Assembly (NCBI GenBank): GCA_027489965.1
Contig: JAIXZA010000162.1
Span: forward strand, 186,001 to 250,000
From: Verrucomicrobiaceae bacterium
GTDB lineage: Bacteria > Verrucomicrobiota > Verrucomicrobiia > Verrucomicrobiales > Verrucomicrobiaceae
DNA: 64,000 nucleotides
Direction of reading: 5' to 3'
Positions 52,310 to 60,586 of this stretch are shown one piece after another. Below the pieces are notes generated by a model that saw only the letters and a list, made by a program, of their open reading frames with translations, did no database searches and had not been told where the DNA came from. Within the stretch, counting starts at the first letter, position 1. Every line of letters begins with the position of its first letter. The position numbers and the translations under genes were made by a program.

Positions 52310-55300
52310 GGATTTTGGGGTTGGGTTTGGATGTATCTAAGCGCGGCTTTTTGGCCGAAAAGATAAAAGACAGCGGGCGTGACCATCAGATCAAGCAAGG
52401 TGCTGCTGACGAGTCCACCGACAATGACGACGGCGACAGGATGAAGAATTTCTTTGCCAGGTTCATGAGCTGCCAGCAACAAAGGAATAAGCGCAATGCC
52501 AGCACTGAGCGCCGTCATTAAAACAGGCACTAGCCGCTCAAGCGTGCCGCGCACAATCATCTGCCGTGTAAAGCCTTCTCCTTCATGCTCGATCAAATGC
52601 AGATAATGGCCGATCATCATGATGCCATTGCGGGCAGCGACACCACCCACAGCGATGAAGCCTACAATCGTGGCAATGCTGATATTATTGATCAGTATCC
52701 AGGTCAGCGCTAAACCACCCATGAGGGCTAGGGGGATGTTTAGCATGACTTGCAGGGCTAGTGATAGACTGCGGAAGTAGCTGTATAGCAGCACTGCAAC
52801 AGCGATGAGAACGAGGCTGAAGTAAAAAGTGATGCGTTGTGTCGCAGCTTGCTGGGCTTGAAACTCGCCTTCAAATCGCAGGAAGTAACCTTCGGGTAAG
52901 ATGACCTGTTCTTGCACCAGAGACTGCCATTGCTGGACGAGTGACTCCAAGTTTCGGTCGCTTGTGTTGGCTCCGATCACAATTCGACGCAGCGTATCTT
53001 CGCGATTGATGACGTTGGGTCCTTTGCCTTCGCGGATCTCCGCCACGAGACGCAAAGGGATCCGTTGCCCGCTATTCGTTTCGATGAGTAACTCGCCTAT
53101 CTTCTCGGGTGAATTCCGCGACGATTCCGGCAAGCGCATCACGAGGTCAATGGTGCGCTGTCCTTCCCGAAGTTCAGCGAGTGTTTTTCCGCCGAGCAAG
53201 GTAGAGACTTGTTCATTCAGCGCACCTGGCTGCACGCCATAGGCGAGGGCTCGTTCGCGATTAATCTCGATCTTGATTTGGGGGATCGGCACCTGTGCTT
53301 CCAAATTCACGTCCGTTAACCCAGGGATCTTTTTTGCCAAATCGCGGACCTGAGCCCCCTTCTCACGCAGCACCGATAAATCGGGACCAAAGATCTTCAC
53401 GGCGATCTTTGCCGAGACACCGCTAAGCATGTGGGAGAGGCGATGGCTGATGGGCTGCCCGACATTGAGAAAAGTGCCAGGAATCGTTTTCAGCAGAGTG
53501 CGGATCTCCGCAAAAACGATTTCACGCGATCTGCCTCCTTCGAAGAACTCGACATCAAATTCATTCACACTCACGGGCATCACATGATCGTCTTTCTCAG
53601 CACGACCAGCACGACGTCCGACACTTTTGACTTCAGGGATACTCCTTAAAAGACGGGTGCCTACTTCTCCAATTTCGTTGGATTGGGCTAAGGAGGTGCC
53701 GGGTGCGCTGGCCAGGGAGATGGTGGCACTGCCTTCATTAAAAGCTGGCAGGAACTCTTTTCCCATCATCGGATACAGCATGAATGAGCCGATCAATAAA
53801 ATGCCGGCAAATGCCAACACGAACATGGGCGCGCCAAGGGCTGCGCGTAGGAAGGTGTGGCGCACAGCCCATTTCATGCAGCGAACTAAAACTCCATCCG
53901 AATGCACGCCAATCTTTGGTTTTAAAAACAGTGAACAAAGCACAGGAATGACCGTGAGACTGACAATGAACGAAGCCGCCATGCTCGTGATCGTAGCAAT
54001 GGCGATGGGTGTAAACAGACGACCTTCAATCCCCTCTAAACCCAAGAGAGGAAGAAAGACCAAGATGATCAAAACCGTGGCATAAAGAATCGAGTTCCTG
54101 ACTTCTGCCGAGGCGCTGGCAATCACTTCAAGCATGGAACGTGGCTGTGGATCACTTCGGCTTTCACGCAATCTGCGCCACACGTTTTCAACATCGACAA
54201 TAGCATCATCGACGACCATGCCGATGGCAACAGCGAGCCCACCGAGGGTCATGGAATTGACGCTCACACCAAAGGCTTTGAAGATCAGAATCGTCACAGC
54301 AAAAGACAACGGCATGGCCATGAGAGTGATGGCCGTTGTTCGGAAGTTGAGCAAAAAGAGAAACAAAATGATCGCGACCATGATCGCGCCATCACGGATG
54401 GCTTCCTTGAGATTGCCGATGGCATGTTCAATGAAGTCGCCTTGGCGAAATAGGATCTCTGCGGTCACTCCAGCAGGCAATGTTGGACGCAGTTCAATCA
54501 AGGCTGCTTCGATACTGCGAGTGAGTAATAGGGTATCGTATCCCGGTGCTTTATCGATGCTAAGCACGACCCCCATGGTGCCATTCACGCTGGCATCTCC
54601 GCGCATGGGTTGCACGGCGTTTTTGACCTCTGCCACGTCACTGATAAGTACAGGCCGATCATCAACTATTTTGATGACGGTTTTGGCGATGTCTTCAAGA
54701 CGGGTCGTCATGCCAAGATTACGAACCATGATTTCGCGGGGTCCAGCTTGCAGGTAGCCACTGGTGGCATTGCCCGCTGACTTACTAACGGCTGCCTCGA
54801 CCTCTGCAAAGGTGAGGCCAAAGGCGGCCAGACGATTGGGAATGGGCTGCACCTGAATCTGCTTCACGCCGCCACCAATGGTCAGGACTTCGGCAACGCC
54901 GCGAATGCTTTGAAGACGGCGTTTGATGGTCCAGTCAGCCAGTGTCCGCAAATCCACTGGTGCAATCTTTCCATCCTGACTACGCAGCCCTACAAGCAGG
55001 ATCTCGCCCATCAGCGAGGAAACGGGAGTCAAGCCTGGCTTGGCCTCTTCAGGTAAGGCACTAAGTACCGATTGTATCCGCTCCTGCACCAGTTGTCTGG
55101 CCCGATAGATGTCTGTGCCCCAGCCAAATTCTGCAAACACAAGCGACAGACCCACATCCGAATTGGAACGTAAGCGATCCAATCCACCGACCCCTTGGAT
55201 AGCACTTTCCAGAGGCTGCGTGACGAGCGTTTCCACTTCTTCTGGCGCCAGCCCAGGTGCTTCTGTCAAAAGGGTGACCGTTGGCTTCGTCATGTCAGGC

Positions 55301-55416
55301 AGCACCTCGACAGGTAACTGCGTCAAAGTTTGCCAACCAAACACAAGCACGACCAAGGCCAGCATCAGAACCAGCGGTCGATGATGGAGAGAGAACCGGA
55401 TGAGATGATTTAACAT
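52306..55416 (-). CDS. Heavy-metal efflux RND permease (CzcA/CusA family)
   Basis: The 1036-residue inner-membrane pump has the HME-RND layout of twelve spans and two large periplasmic loops. It starts MLNHLIRFSLHHRPLVLML, with LTEAPGLAPEEVETLVTQPLE in the porter part. In TM4 the motif reads AIGMVVDDAIVDVEN; the DFG of CzcA-type zinc and cobalt pumps is absent, so the transported metal is uncertain and could be a monovalent one. An AGGAGG Shine-Dalgarno lies 7 nt before the ATG. The fusion protein CzcB and outer-membrane CzcC genes are upstream on the same strand but separated from it by an inserted toxin-antitoxin pair. Confidence 0.93.
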   Translation of the reverse strand: MLNHLIRFSLHHRPLVLMLALVVLVFGWQTLTQLPVEVLPDMTKPTVTLLTEAPGLAPEEVETLVTQPLESAIQGVGGLDRLRSNSDVGLSLVFAEFGWGTDIYRARQLVQERIQSVLSALPEEAKPGLTPVSSLMGEILLVGLRSQDGKIAPVDLRTLADWTIKRRLQSIRGVAEVLTIGGGVKQIQVQPIPNRLAAFGLTFAEVEAAVSKSAGNATSGYLQAGPREIMVRNLGMTTRLEDIAKTVIKIVDDRPVLISDVAEVKNAVQPMRGDASVNGTMGVVLSIDKAPGYDTLLLTRSIEAALIELRPTLPAGVTAEILFRQGDFIEHAIGNLKEAIRDGAIMVAIILFLFLLNFRTTAITLMAMPLSFAVTILIFKAFGVSVNSMTLGGLAVAIGMVVDDAIVDVENVWRRLRESRSDPQPRSMLEVIASASAEVRNSILYATVLIILVFLPLLGLEGIEGRLFTPIAIATITSMAASFIVSLTVIPVLCSLFLKPKIGVHSDGVLVRCMKWAVRHTFLRAALGAPMFVLAFAGILLIGSFMLYPMMGKEFLPAFNEGSATISLASAPGTSLAQSNEIGEVGTRLLRSIPEVKSVGRRAGRAEKDDHVMPVSVNEFDVEFFEGGRSREIVFAEIRTLLKTIPGTFLNVGQPISHRLSHMLSGVSAKIAVKIFGPDLSVLREKGAQVRDLAKKIPGLTDVNLEAQVPIPQIKIEINRERALAYGVQPGALNEQVSTLLGGKTLAELREGQRTIDLVMRLPESSRNSPEKIGELLIETNSGQRIPLRLVAEIREGKGPNVINREDTLRRIVIGANTSDRNLESLVQQWQSLVQEQVILPEGYFLRFEGEFQAQQAATQRITFYFSLVLIAVAVLLYSYFRSLSLALQVMLNIPLALMGGLALTWILINNISIATIVGFIAVGGVAARNGIMMIGHYLHLIEHEGEGFTRQMIVRGTLERLVPVLMTALSAGIALIPLLLAAHEPGKEILHPVAVVIVGGLVSSTLLDLMVTPAVFYLFGQKAALRYIQTQPQNP

Positions 55417-55423
55417 TGGGATG

Positions 55424-55429
55424 CCTCCT
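55424..55429 (-). promoter_or_regulatory. Shine-Dalgarno AGGAGG of the RND permease
   Basis: AGGAGG (plus-strand CCTCCT) is 7 nt before the ATG at 55416. It is one of the few strong Shine-Dalgarno sites seen in the window and supports the start of the pump gene. Confidence 0.7.
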
Positions 55430-55458
55430 GTGTCCGAATCCTGGGTTGACTTGTATTG

Positions 55459-55472
55459 ACTGCAGAAGCAGT
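55459..55472 (+). promoter_or_regulatory. Inverted repeat upstream of the FitA-like antitoxin gene
   Basis: ACTGC-AGAA-GCAGT is a perfect inverted repeat just before the antitoxin start, in the 63-bp gap shared with the divergent pump gene. Ribbon-helix-helix antitoxins usually autoregulate by binding such repeats. This is an inference from position. Confidence 0.35.
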
Positions 55473-55479
55473 TTTGAAC

Positions 55480-55746
55480 ATGTCAAAGTTACTGATTGAA
55501 AATGTGGATGATGAACTGGTGCTCAAGCTGCGCAGCCAAGCCATTGAGCATGGCGTCTCGGTCGAGGAAGAGCATCTCAGCATCCTTGCCAAAGCTTTAC
55601 AATATGAGCCGCAAGCCATTGCAGCAGGCGCAAGGAGACACAGCCTTGTGGAGTTTCTGCTCAATGGAGGAGTTCCATGGCCAGAGGATTTCCTTCCAGT
55701 GCGGTCCAGTGACACGGGTGAACATCGCCAAGTGAACTTTGCATGA
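55480..55746 (+). CDS. FitA-like ribbon-helix-helix antitoxin
   Basis: The track opens at a TTG (55456). The ATG at 55480 (MSKLLIENVDDELVLKLRSQAIEHG) gives 88 residues with the short beta strand and two helices of Arc/MetJ-type antitoxins, followed by a tail (EFLLNGGVPWPEDFLP) that would bind the toxin. It overlaps the PIN toxin gene by 4 bp (ATGA). Such pairs are VapBC/FitAB-type modules. The location between the pump and its fusion-protein gene is unusual. Confidence 0.8.
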   Translation: MSKLLIENVDDELVLKLRSQAIEHGVSVEEEHLSILAKALQYEPQAIAAGARRHSLVEFLLNGGVPWPEDFLPVRSSDTGEHRQVNFA

Positions 55747-56153
55747 GTTTCCTTCTGGACACAAACGTCGTCTCTGAGCTGCGAAAGAGTGCGAAGTGCC
55801 ACCCCAAGGTGCTGGCGTGGACACAGGCGAACTTGGACGTTGGGCATTTCCTCAGTGTCATGACTCTGGGAGAGATCCGAAACGGGATCGAATTGCTGAG
55901 AAGAAAGGACGTCAGCAGGGCCGAGCTCATCGAGCAATGGCTGAATCGGTTTTGTGTGGATTACGCAGACGCGATCCTGCCCGTGACGCCTGAAATTGCG
56001 GATTGCTGGGGCAGATTGAACATTCCAAAGACTTTGCCTACCACGGACAGCTTGATTGCCGCTACTGCCGTGGTGCATGAGCTGACGGTAGTCACGCGGA
56101 ACGTGGATGATTTTTTGCGATGCGGAGTCCCTGTGGTGAATCCTTTTAATTGA
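55743..56153 (+). CDS. PIN-domain ribonuclease toxin (VapC/FitB-like)
   Basis: The 136-residue PIN-domain protein keeps the acidic residues of the active site: LLDTNVVSEL (first Asp), TLGEIRNGIELL (Glu), TTDSLIAATA (Asp) and VTRNVDDF (Asp). It belongs to the VapC/FitB endoribonuclease group that cleaves tRNA or rRNA when its antitoxin is degraded. ATGA overlap couples its translation to the FitA-like gene. The gene ends 8 bp before the stop of the converging efflux fusion-protein gene, so the module is inserted tightly into the metal locus. Confidence 0.9.
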   Translation: MSFLLDTNVVSELRKSAKCHPKVLAWTQANLDVGHFLSVMTLGEIRNGIELLRRKDVSRAELIEQWLNRFCVDYADAILPVTPEIADCWGRLNIPKTLPTTDSLIAATAVVHELTVVTRNVDDFLRCGVPVVNPFN

Positions 56154-56161
56154 ATCAGATC

Positions 56162-57283
56162 TCATGCTGCTACCTCCTTGCGCTTTAGAAGTTCGACGAT
56201 CAGCAGAACCAGTAGCAGGCCACTGGTGCCTGCAAAGAAGGTCGTGAGTTGTGTCCAGTTCTCGCTGTCGTGTTCATGAGCATGACCATCGTCATTGCCC
56301 TTTGCCGCGAGTTGTTCTTTGCTCATCTCCGTTCCATCTTCGTTGTGTGCGTGGCCATGAGCGGCATCCAGTGCTTCTTTGAGTGAAACACTGCCTTTAC
56401 CTGCAAAGGCAAGGGCATAAGCACCACGAGTGACCACTTCATCTCCGGGGAAGAGGCCTTTCACGACTTCAACATACTGGTCATTCTGTGCGCCGAGAAC
56501 GATGCTGATTTTGACAAAGGCGTTTTTCAAATCGTAGTCTTTGATATACACAAAACGCTCTGCGGCATCCCCCTGCACAGCTGAGCGTGGAATGGACATC
56601 ACGCCTTCACGCTGATTCACGACGAGGCTGAACTCGGCCTTCATGCCTGGACGCAGGAGCTTGTCTGGATTCGGCACATGAAAAGCGGCTTCCAACGTTC
56701 CAGACGTTTCGTCAGCGATGGCTGCGGTGTGCACGAGTTTCGCTTCAAAGACTTGCTCGGGCAGCGCATTGACGCGGATATGAGCTTTGTTGCCAATCTT
56801 TAACTTACCCGCGAGATGCTGGGGCACATGAGCTACGGCTTCGACAGTATTCAGGTCTATGATTTCGATGAGCTCCTGATCCGGCGAAATGGGCTGACCT
56901 TGGGCGATGTTTACTTTTGAAACCATGCCGCTGATAGGAGCTGTGAGCTTGATCACAGGTGGCGGATCACCTGGTTGACGGCTCTCGACCCAGGCAACTT
57001 CAGCATCCACTTCGACCTCTTGATGAGGTATGACCAATACCGAAAAGGCTCGCCCTGGAATGCGGCTGCTTACAATGGCTCGATTACCCGGCAAGACCTC
57101 AATGTGACCGAGGGAAAAGAGGGTTTCTTCAAACGTGGTTTCTTCGGCTTCGACGAACTCCAGTTGCAGATTGACCACCGCAGCGGGCTCAAGAATGACA
57201 GTATTGTCCAAGCGTGCAGAATCAGCAGCATGGAGGATGACAGCTGGTAGCAGCATTAAAAAGAAGAGCGATTTTAAAGACAT
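56162..57283 (-). CDS. RND efflux periplasmic adaptor (CzcB/CusB-type membrane fusion protein)
   Basis: The 373-residue adaptor has a signal sequence (MSLKSLFFLMLLPAVILHAA), a lipoyl/barrel-sandwich region (LTAPISGMVSKVNIAQGQPISPDQELIEI), a beta-barrel and membrane-proximal domain (RPGMKAEFSLVVNQREGVMSIPRSAVQ, FVYIKDYDLKNAFVKISIVLGA, VKGLFPGDEVVTRGAYAL), and a C-terminal His-rich stretch (AHGHAHNEDG, HAHEHD) ending in a transmembrane helix (FFAGTSGLLLVLLIVELL). The His-rich tail and final helix are unusual additions and may assist metal capture. It belongs to the same metal-efflux unit as the pump and the outer-membrane channel. Confidence 0.9.
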   Translation of the reverse strand: MSLKSLFFLMLLPAVILHAADSARLDNTVILEPAAVVNLQLEFVEAEETTFEETLFSLGHIEVLPGNRAIVSSRIPGRAFSVLVIPHQEVEVDAEVAWVESRQPGDPPPVIKLTAPISGMVSKVNIAQGQPISPDQELIEIIDLNTVEAVAHVPQHLAGKLKIGNKAHIRVNALPEQVFEAKLVHTAAIADETSGTLEAAFHVPNPDKLLRPGMKAEFSLVVNQREGVMSIPRSAVQGDAAERFVYIKDYDLKNAFVKISIVLGAQNDQYVEVVKGLFPGDEVVTRGAYALAFAGKGSVSLKEALDAAHGHAHNEDGTEMSKEQLAAKGNDDGHAHEHDSENWTQLTTFFAGTSGLLLVLLIVELLKRKEVAA

Positions 57284-57293
57284 GGAGAGACGA

Positions 57294-57644
57294 TTAAAGA
57301 TTCACACCAGCGATTTTCAGCAGGCGCATGGTGAGGAAGTAGAGAACCACGGTGAGGATGATTCCCGTGCCAAAGGCAGGCCAGAAACCGCCGAGTTTTT
57401 TGATCAGCCAAGGCATCATGATAAACATGGGTAGCGTGGGCAGGACGAACCAAAAGGTGCCGAACGCATGTCGCCCGATGAGCGCGGAATCCTTGGTCTC
57501 TGCATACAGCCAGATGAAGGCAAGCAGTGATGTCAGGGGCAATGAGTGGATGATGCTGGCCGCGGCGTTGTTACGCTTCGCAATTTCGGTCACGAGGACG
57601 ATGACTCCTGCACTGAGGAAGAGTTTGATCAGGTAGTAGGACAT
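57294..57644 (-). CDS. DUF3147-type small membrane protein
   Basis: The 116-residue protein has four transmembrane spans (LIKLFLSAGVIVLVTEIAKR, SIIHSLPLTSLLAFIWLYAE, FVLPTLPMFIMMPWLIKKLGGF, IILTVVLYFLTMRLL), with the KRNNAAASIIHSLPL segment typical of DUF3147. The start ATG at 57644 and the 10-bp distance to the adaptor gene place it within the metal-efflux operon. In other genomes it accompanies efflux or stress genes but its role is unknown. Confidence 0.7.
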   Translation of the reverse strand: MSYYLIKLFLSAGVIVLVTEIAKRNNAAASIIHSLPLTSLLAFIWLYAETKDSALIGRHAFGTFWFVLPTLPMFIMMPWLIKKLGGFWPAFGTGIILTVVLYFLTMRLLKIAGVNL

Positions 57645-57652
57645 GATGGAAA

Positions 57653-57693
57653 AATGACGAATGAGTAAATCCGAATGACGAAAGAATGACGAA
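57653..57693. repeat. AATGACGAA short repeats (three copies)
   Basis: AATGACGAA occurs at 57653-57661, 57674-57682 and 57685-57693, within the gap between the DUF3147 gene and the TolC-like gene. Spacing is 21 and 11 bp. Strings of this kind are, as I recall, scattered in intergenic regions of planctomycete and verrucomicrobial genomes. That recollection has not been checked here. Confidence 0.5.
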
Positions 57694-57705
57694 GGCTTGA
57701 AAGTG

Positions 57706-58917
57706 CTATTTGGAGGTTCGTATTCCCACGGCGGCTTCGTAGCGAATCTTGGCGAGGTGGAAATCTCTCACCGCATCCAGAGCGGCGGATTCTAGCTGTA
57801 AGCGCTGCTCGCGAGCGCGTAGCACGGTGAGGAGATCGGTTTGTCCCGTTTCGTAGGCTTTCTCCAATTTGCTCGTTTGTTCGATAACGAGCGGCAGGAG
57901 CTTGCCCCGTGTGTCGTTGACGAGTGCTGCATTGGCCTCCATTTCACGGCGAGCAGTATCGGCTTCACTACTGATCTGAGCGGCTAGAGCGTCAGACTCC
58001 AATTTGGCCCGTTCAGCGGTGGCGGCTTTTTCGGCGATCTCTCCCTGATTGCGATTCCAAAAGGGTATAGGAATGGATAAGCGGAAGCCGACAAAGCCCG
58101 TGCGCTCGGTATGAACAGGCGTGGTGTCCTGCTGCTCGCGCGAGGCAAAAAAGCCTGCACTGACATCTGGCATACGCTTGGCTTTGGCGAGCGCTGCCTC
58201 TGTCTCTGCTGCCGCGATCTTGGTCTGGGCTAGCTGAAAATCCGCACGTTGTTGCCAGGCCTGTGATGGCGGCAGCGCTAAGGAGGGCAGCTCGCCGCTG
58301 AGCGCTAAAGAATCTTGAGGCTTCAGACCGAGCATGGGTTTGAGTTCGCCGCGCAGACTTACGCTTTCGATCTCGATGCGGCGTGCATCCAGGAGCAAGC
58401 GCTGAGCATCCACCTGAGCCTGTGCGGCATCCAGCGGTGATAGTTCACCTGCTTTGGCTCGGTCTTTGGCAAAATCGGATAACTTTTGCGCCAACGCTGT
58501 CTGCTGCTGCCGCAAAGACTGTTGTTTATCCAGGGCGTAGAGCTTCACCGCAAGGCTACGCGCGACTGCGATGTAGCGGCGCTCGACGTCACTCACCTCC
58601 TGCTCAGCGGCGGTGACGAGTTGACTGTTGAGTTTTTTCTCCAGGCTGAGGCGCTTGGTCAGTGGGAAAGATTGATCAATGCCAAACACCGTCGTGCGTG
58701 GACTGACTCGGCTTTCGTTTTGGAAGCTGGTATCCAGTGTCGGATTACTCAGCCTACCCGCCCCGAGCTGTCGCCCACGGGCCTCCTCAATACTCAGGCG
58801 TGCGGCCTTCAGGGCTGGGTGATGATTCCGCACTCGCGCAGCGATTTCCGGTAGCGAAAGGGTGGTGGCTGAGGTGGCCAAAGGGAAAAGAAGAACAATG
58901 AAAAGAGAACGAAACAT
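57706..58917 (-). CDS. TolC-family outer-membrane efflux channel (CzcC-like)
   Basis: The internal ATG at 58917 (MFRSLFIVLLFPLATSAT) gives a signal peptide; upstream Met codons add unsuitable residues. The 403-residue protein has two long helical repeats of the OEP family (ARLSIEEARGRQLGAGRLSNPTLDTSFQNE, AETEAALAKAKRMPDVSAGFFASREQQ) and the YETGQTDLLTVLRAREQRLQLESAALDAVRDFHLAKIRYEAAVG block near the end. It completes the tripartite efflux pump with the adaptor and the RND permease. Confidence 0.88.
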   Translation of the reverse strand: MFRSLFIVLLFPLATSATTLSLPEIAARVRNHHPALKAARLSIEEARGRQLGAGRLSNPTLDTSFQNESRVSPRTTVFGIDQSFPLTKRLSLEKKLNSQLVTAAEQEVSDVERRYIAVARSLAVKLYALDKQQSLRQQQTALAQKLSDFAKDRAKAGELSPLDAAQAQVDAQRLLLDARRIEIESVSLRGELKPMLGLKPQDSLALSGELPSLALPPSQAWQQRADFQLAQTKIAAAETEAALAKAKRMPDVSAGFFASREQQDTTPVHTERTGFVGFRLSIPIPFWNRNQGEIAEKAATAERAKLESDALAAQISSEADTARREMEANAALVNDTRGKLLPLVIEQTSKLEKAYETGQTDLLTVLRAREQRLQLESAALDAVRDFHLAKIRYEAAVGIRTSK

Positions 58918-59015
58918 AAGGATAAGCATTGAAGAATTCAGAGCATGCAAAATCATGCCTTTAAGGTAGCCACAACATCACCTGCCATCATCGTGGATGG
59001 AGGTGTTCAGCGATC

Positions 59016-59447
59016 TCAAACTCTCAATGCAATGCTGCGCGTCATCACCTGCGGCCATCGTCGTCCCCACTCCACCTTCTGCCATGACCTCAAAAGATTT
59101 AGGGACAGAGGCTGAACAAGAGTGCGACTAAAAACGAAGGCTTCCAGATCCGTTACTATGGCTGAAATGGCGGTCAGTTGCGGAAAGGAAAGTTCCTGTG
59201 ACTCTGGGCTATCCTTGAGCACTGCATGTTCGTGAGTGTCATCGCCCTCATGTTTCTCATGAGAATGCAGAGGCTCCTCGTCATGGTGGCAGCCAAAGCC
59301 TTCCAAGCTGTGACAGTGATCAAACTGCGTGATCTCCTGCGTGCCAGAGCAACTGCAAACATAACCGCGTGTCAGGCCAAAGACTTGAGCCCAGCAAAGT
59401 GCAAACATCGCAAAAGCGATGAAGCATGAGTGGGCTTGGCGTGACAT
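59016..59447 (-). CDS. Secreted His-rich protein at the head of the metal locus
   Basis: The 143-residue protein begins with a hydrophobic leader (MSRQAHSCFIAFAMFALCWAQVFGL) and a CSCSG motif. A metal-like stretch (HCHSLEGFGCHHDEEPLHSHEKHEGDDTHEHA) holds ten His residues in the first half. The second half is hydrophobic-polar without clear spans. It is the first gene on the minus strand in the efflux region, about 100 bp before the channel gene. A periplasmic metal-binding role is inferred from the His and Cys pattern. I do not recognise a named family. Confidence 0.65.
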   Translation of the reverse strand: MSRQAHSCFIAFAMFALCWAQVFGLTRGYVCSCSGTQEITQFDHCHSLEGFGCHHDEEPLHSHEKHEGDDTHEHAVLKDSPESQELSFPQLTAISAIVTDLEAFVFSRTLVQPLSLNLLRSWQKVEWGRRWPQVMTRSIALRV

Positions 59448-59493
59448 TTGGCAACGATGCTAAGCTTCCAGAGTTTCGTCAATGGCTAAATCC

Positions 59494-60579
59494 TTACTTT
59501 CTAGGAGCCGGCTTGGATGCAGGCGTTAGTGGCGTTTTCACCGGCAGCTCAGGCAGCCATGCCTCTGGAGCACCCGCTTTTGTCAGCACTTCACGAATCT
59601 GAACTGCTTTACCATTTTGACGTTTGCTCTCCTGGGCAGCTTCCATGAAAGCATAGATCTCCAGTGTTTGCTTAGCCGTTAGTGGAGCCTGCTTGGTCTG
59701 GAAAAACTTCACGATCTCACGCAGCAGCGGCGTGTAGTCGCCTTGGCTCTTTTGCTCGGTGATCGTCTCCTGGCCAAAGCGTATCAGCTTGTAACTGGTA
59801 GAGCCCATTGGCAGCGTATGCAGGGCGTGAACTGTGCCGAGTCGCCCGCCTTGCCAAGTGCCGGTGCAGACGGAAGTATCAGGGGTGGAGGTGCGCTCGA
59901 CACTCAGGCAACCAGAGCCCATGACGGTGAACAGCGCCTCGACTGAATGGACGCCGTAAAAGAACAGATCTGGATGAAACGGCAGCTCAGGAGATGGACC
60001 ATAGACCAGCGCGGATCGTGCGGGAAGTGGATCTGCTGTGGCGACCTCGATCACCCCAGGCCACCAGCGGGTAGCGCTAGCGCTAAAGAAAGGCACTTTG
60101 GCTTTTTCAGCCAGTTGATAGATCTCCACCGCATCTTTCAGACTTGCTGCGACTGGCTTGTCTAAAAAGAAAGGCTTTCCACTAGCGATGACGCTGATGG
60201 CCTGATCGAGATGCGGGCGGCCATCGACGCTGAGGATCATCACCGCATCCACAGCTGCGCACACTTCCTGGATGGTTGGCATGATCTTCACACCATATTT
60301 ATCACGGAGTGTGGTGGTGAAGCCTTCGACGCGTGTGGCGCTCTCTGGCAGATCAGGACTACCACCAGCAAAGGCCGCAATGACACGCGCTCCAGGGATA
60401 TGGTTCGGATTGGCCGGATCATTCAGCCTGAGGGTGAATTGCTCGGAGTGTGAAGAATCCAAGCCCACGATGCCGATACGAAGATTGTCTGCCATGAGAG
60501 AAAGTGGGGAAAACAAACCTGCTGCCATCGTCAAGACGAGAGCAAAAGAGATATGGATGTTGAATGGCCCCAGCCGCAT
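59494..60579 (-). CDS. Gfo/Idh/MocA-like oxidoreductase, exported
   Basis: The ATG at 60579 (MRLGPFNIHISFALVLTMAAGL) follows directly after the M29 gene stop; the track start at 60669 would overlap it. The 361-residue protein has a signal-like leader, an N-terminal Rossmann half (NLRIGIVGLDSSHSEQF, LDKPVAASLKDAVEIYQLAEK) and an unusual GxGxxG replacement (VGLDSSH). It is divergent from ordinary Gfo/Idh/MocA members but keeps the LDKP motif. Together with the leader it suggests a periplasmic sugar oxidoreductase. The substrate is unknown. Confidence 0.75.
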   Translation of the reverse strand: MRLGPFNIHISFALVLTMAAGLFSPLSLMADNLRIGIVGLDSSHSEQFTLRLNDPANPNHIPGARVIAAFAGGSPDLPESATRVEGFTTTLRDKYGVKIMPTIQEVCAAVDAVMILSVDGRPHLDQAISVIASGKPFFLDKPVAASLKDAVEIYQLAEKAKVPFFSASATRWWPGVIEVATADPLPARSALVYGPSPELPFHPDLFFYGVHSVEALFTVMGSGCLSVERTSTPDTSVCTGTWQGGRLGTVHALHTLPMGSTSYKLIRFGQETITEQKSQGDYTPLLREIVKFFQTKQAPLTAKQTLEIYAFMEAAQESKRQNGKAVQIREVLTKAGAPEAWLPELPVKTPLTPASKPAPRK

Positions 60580-60586
60580 GACGTGA

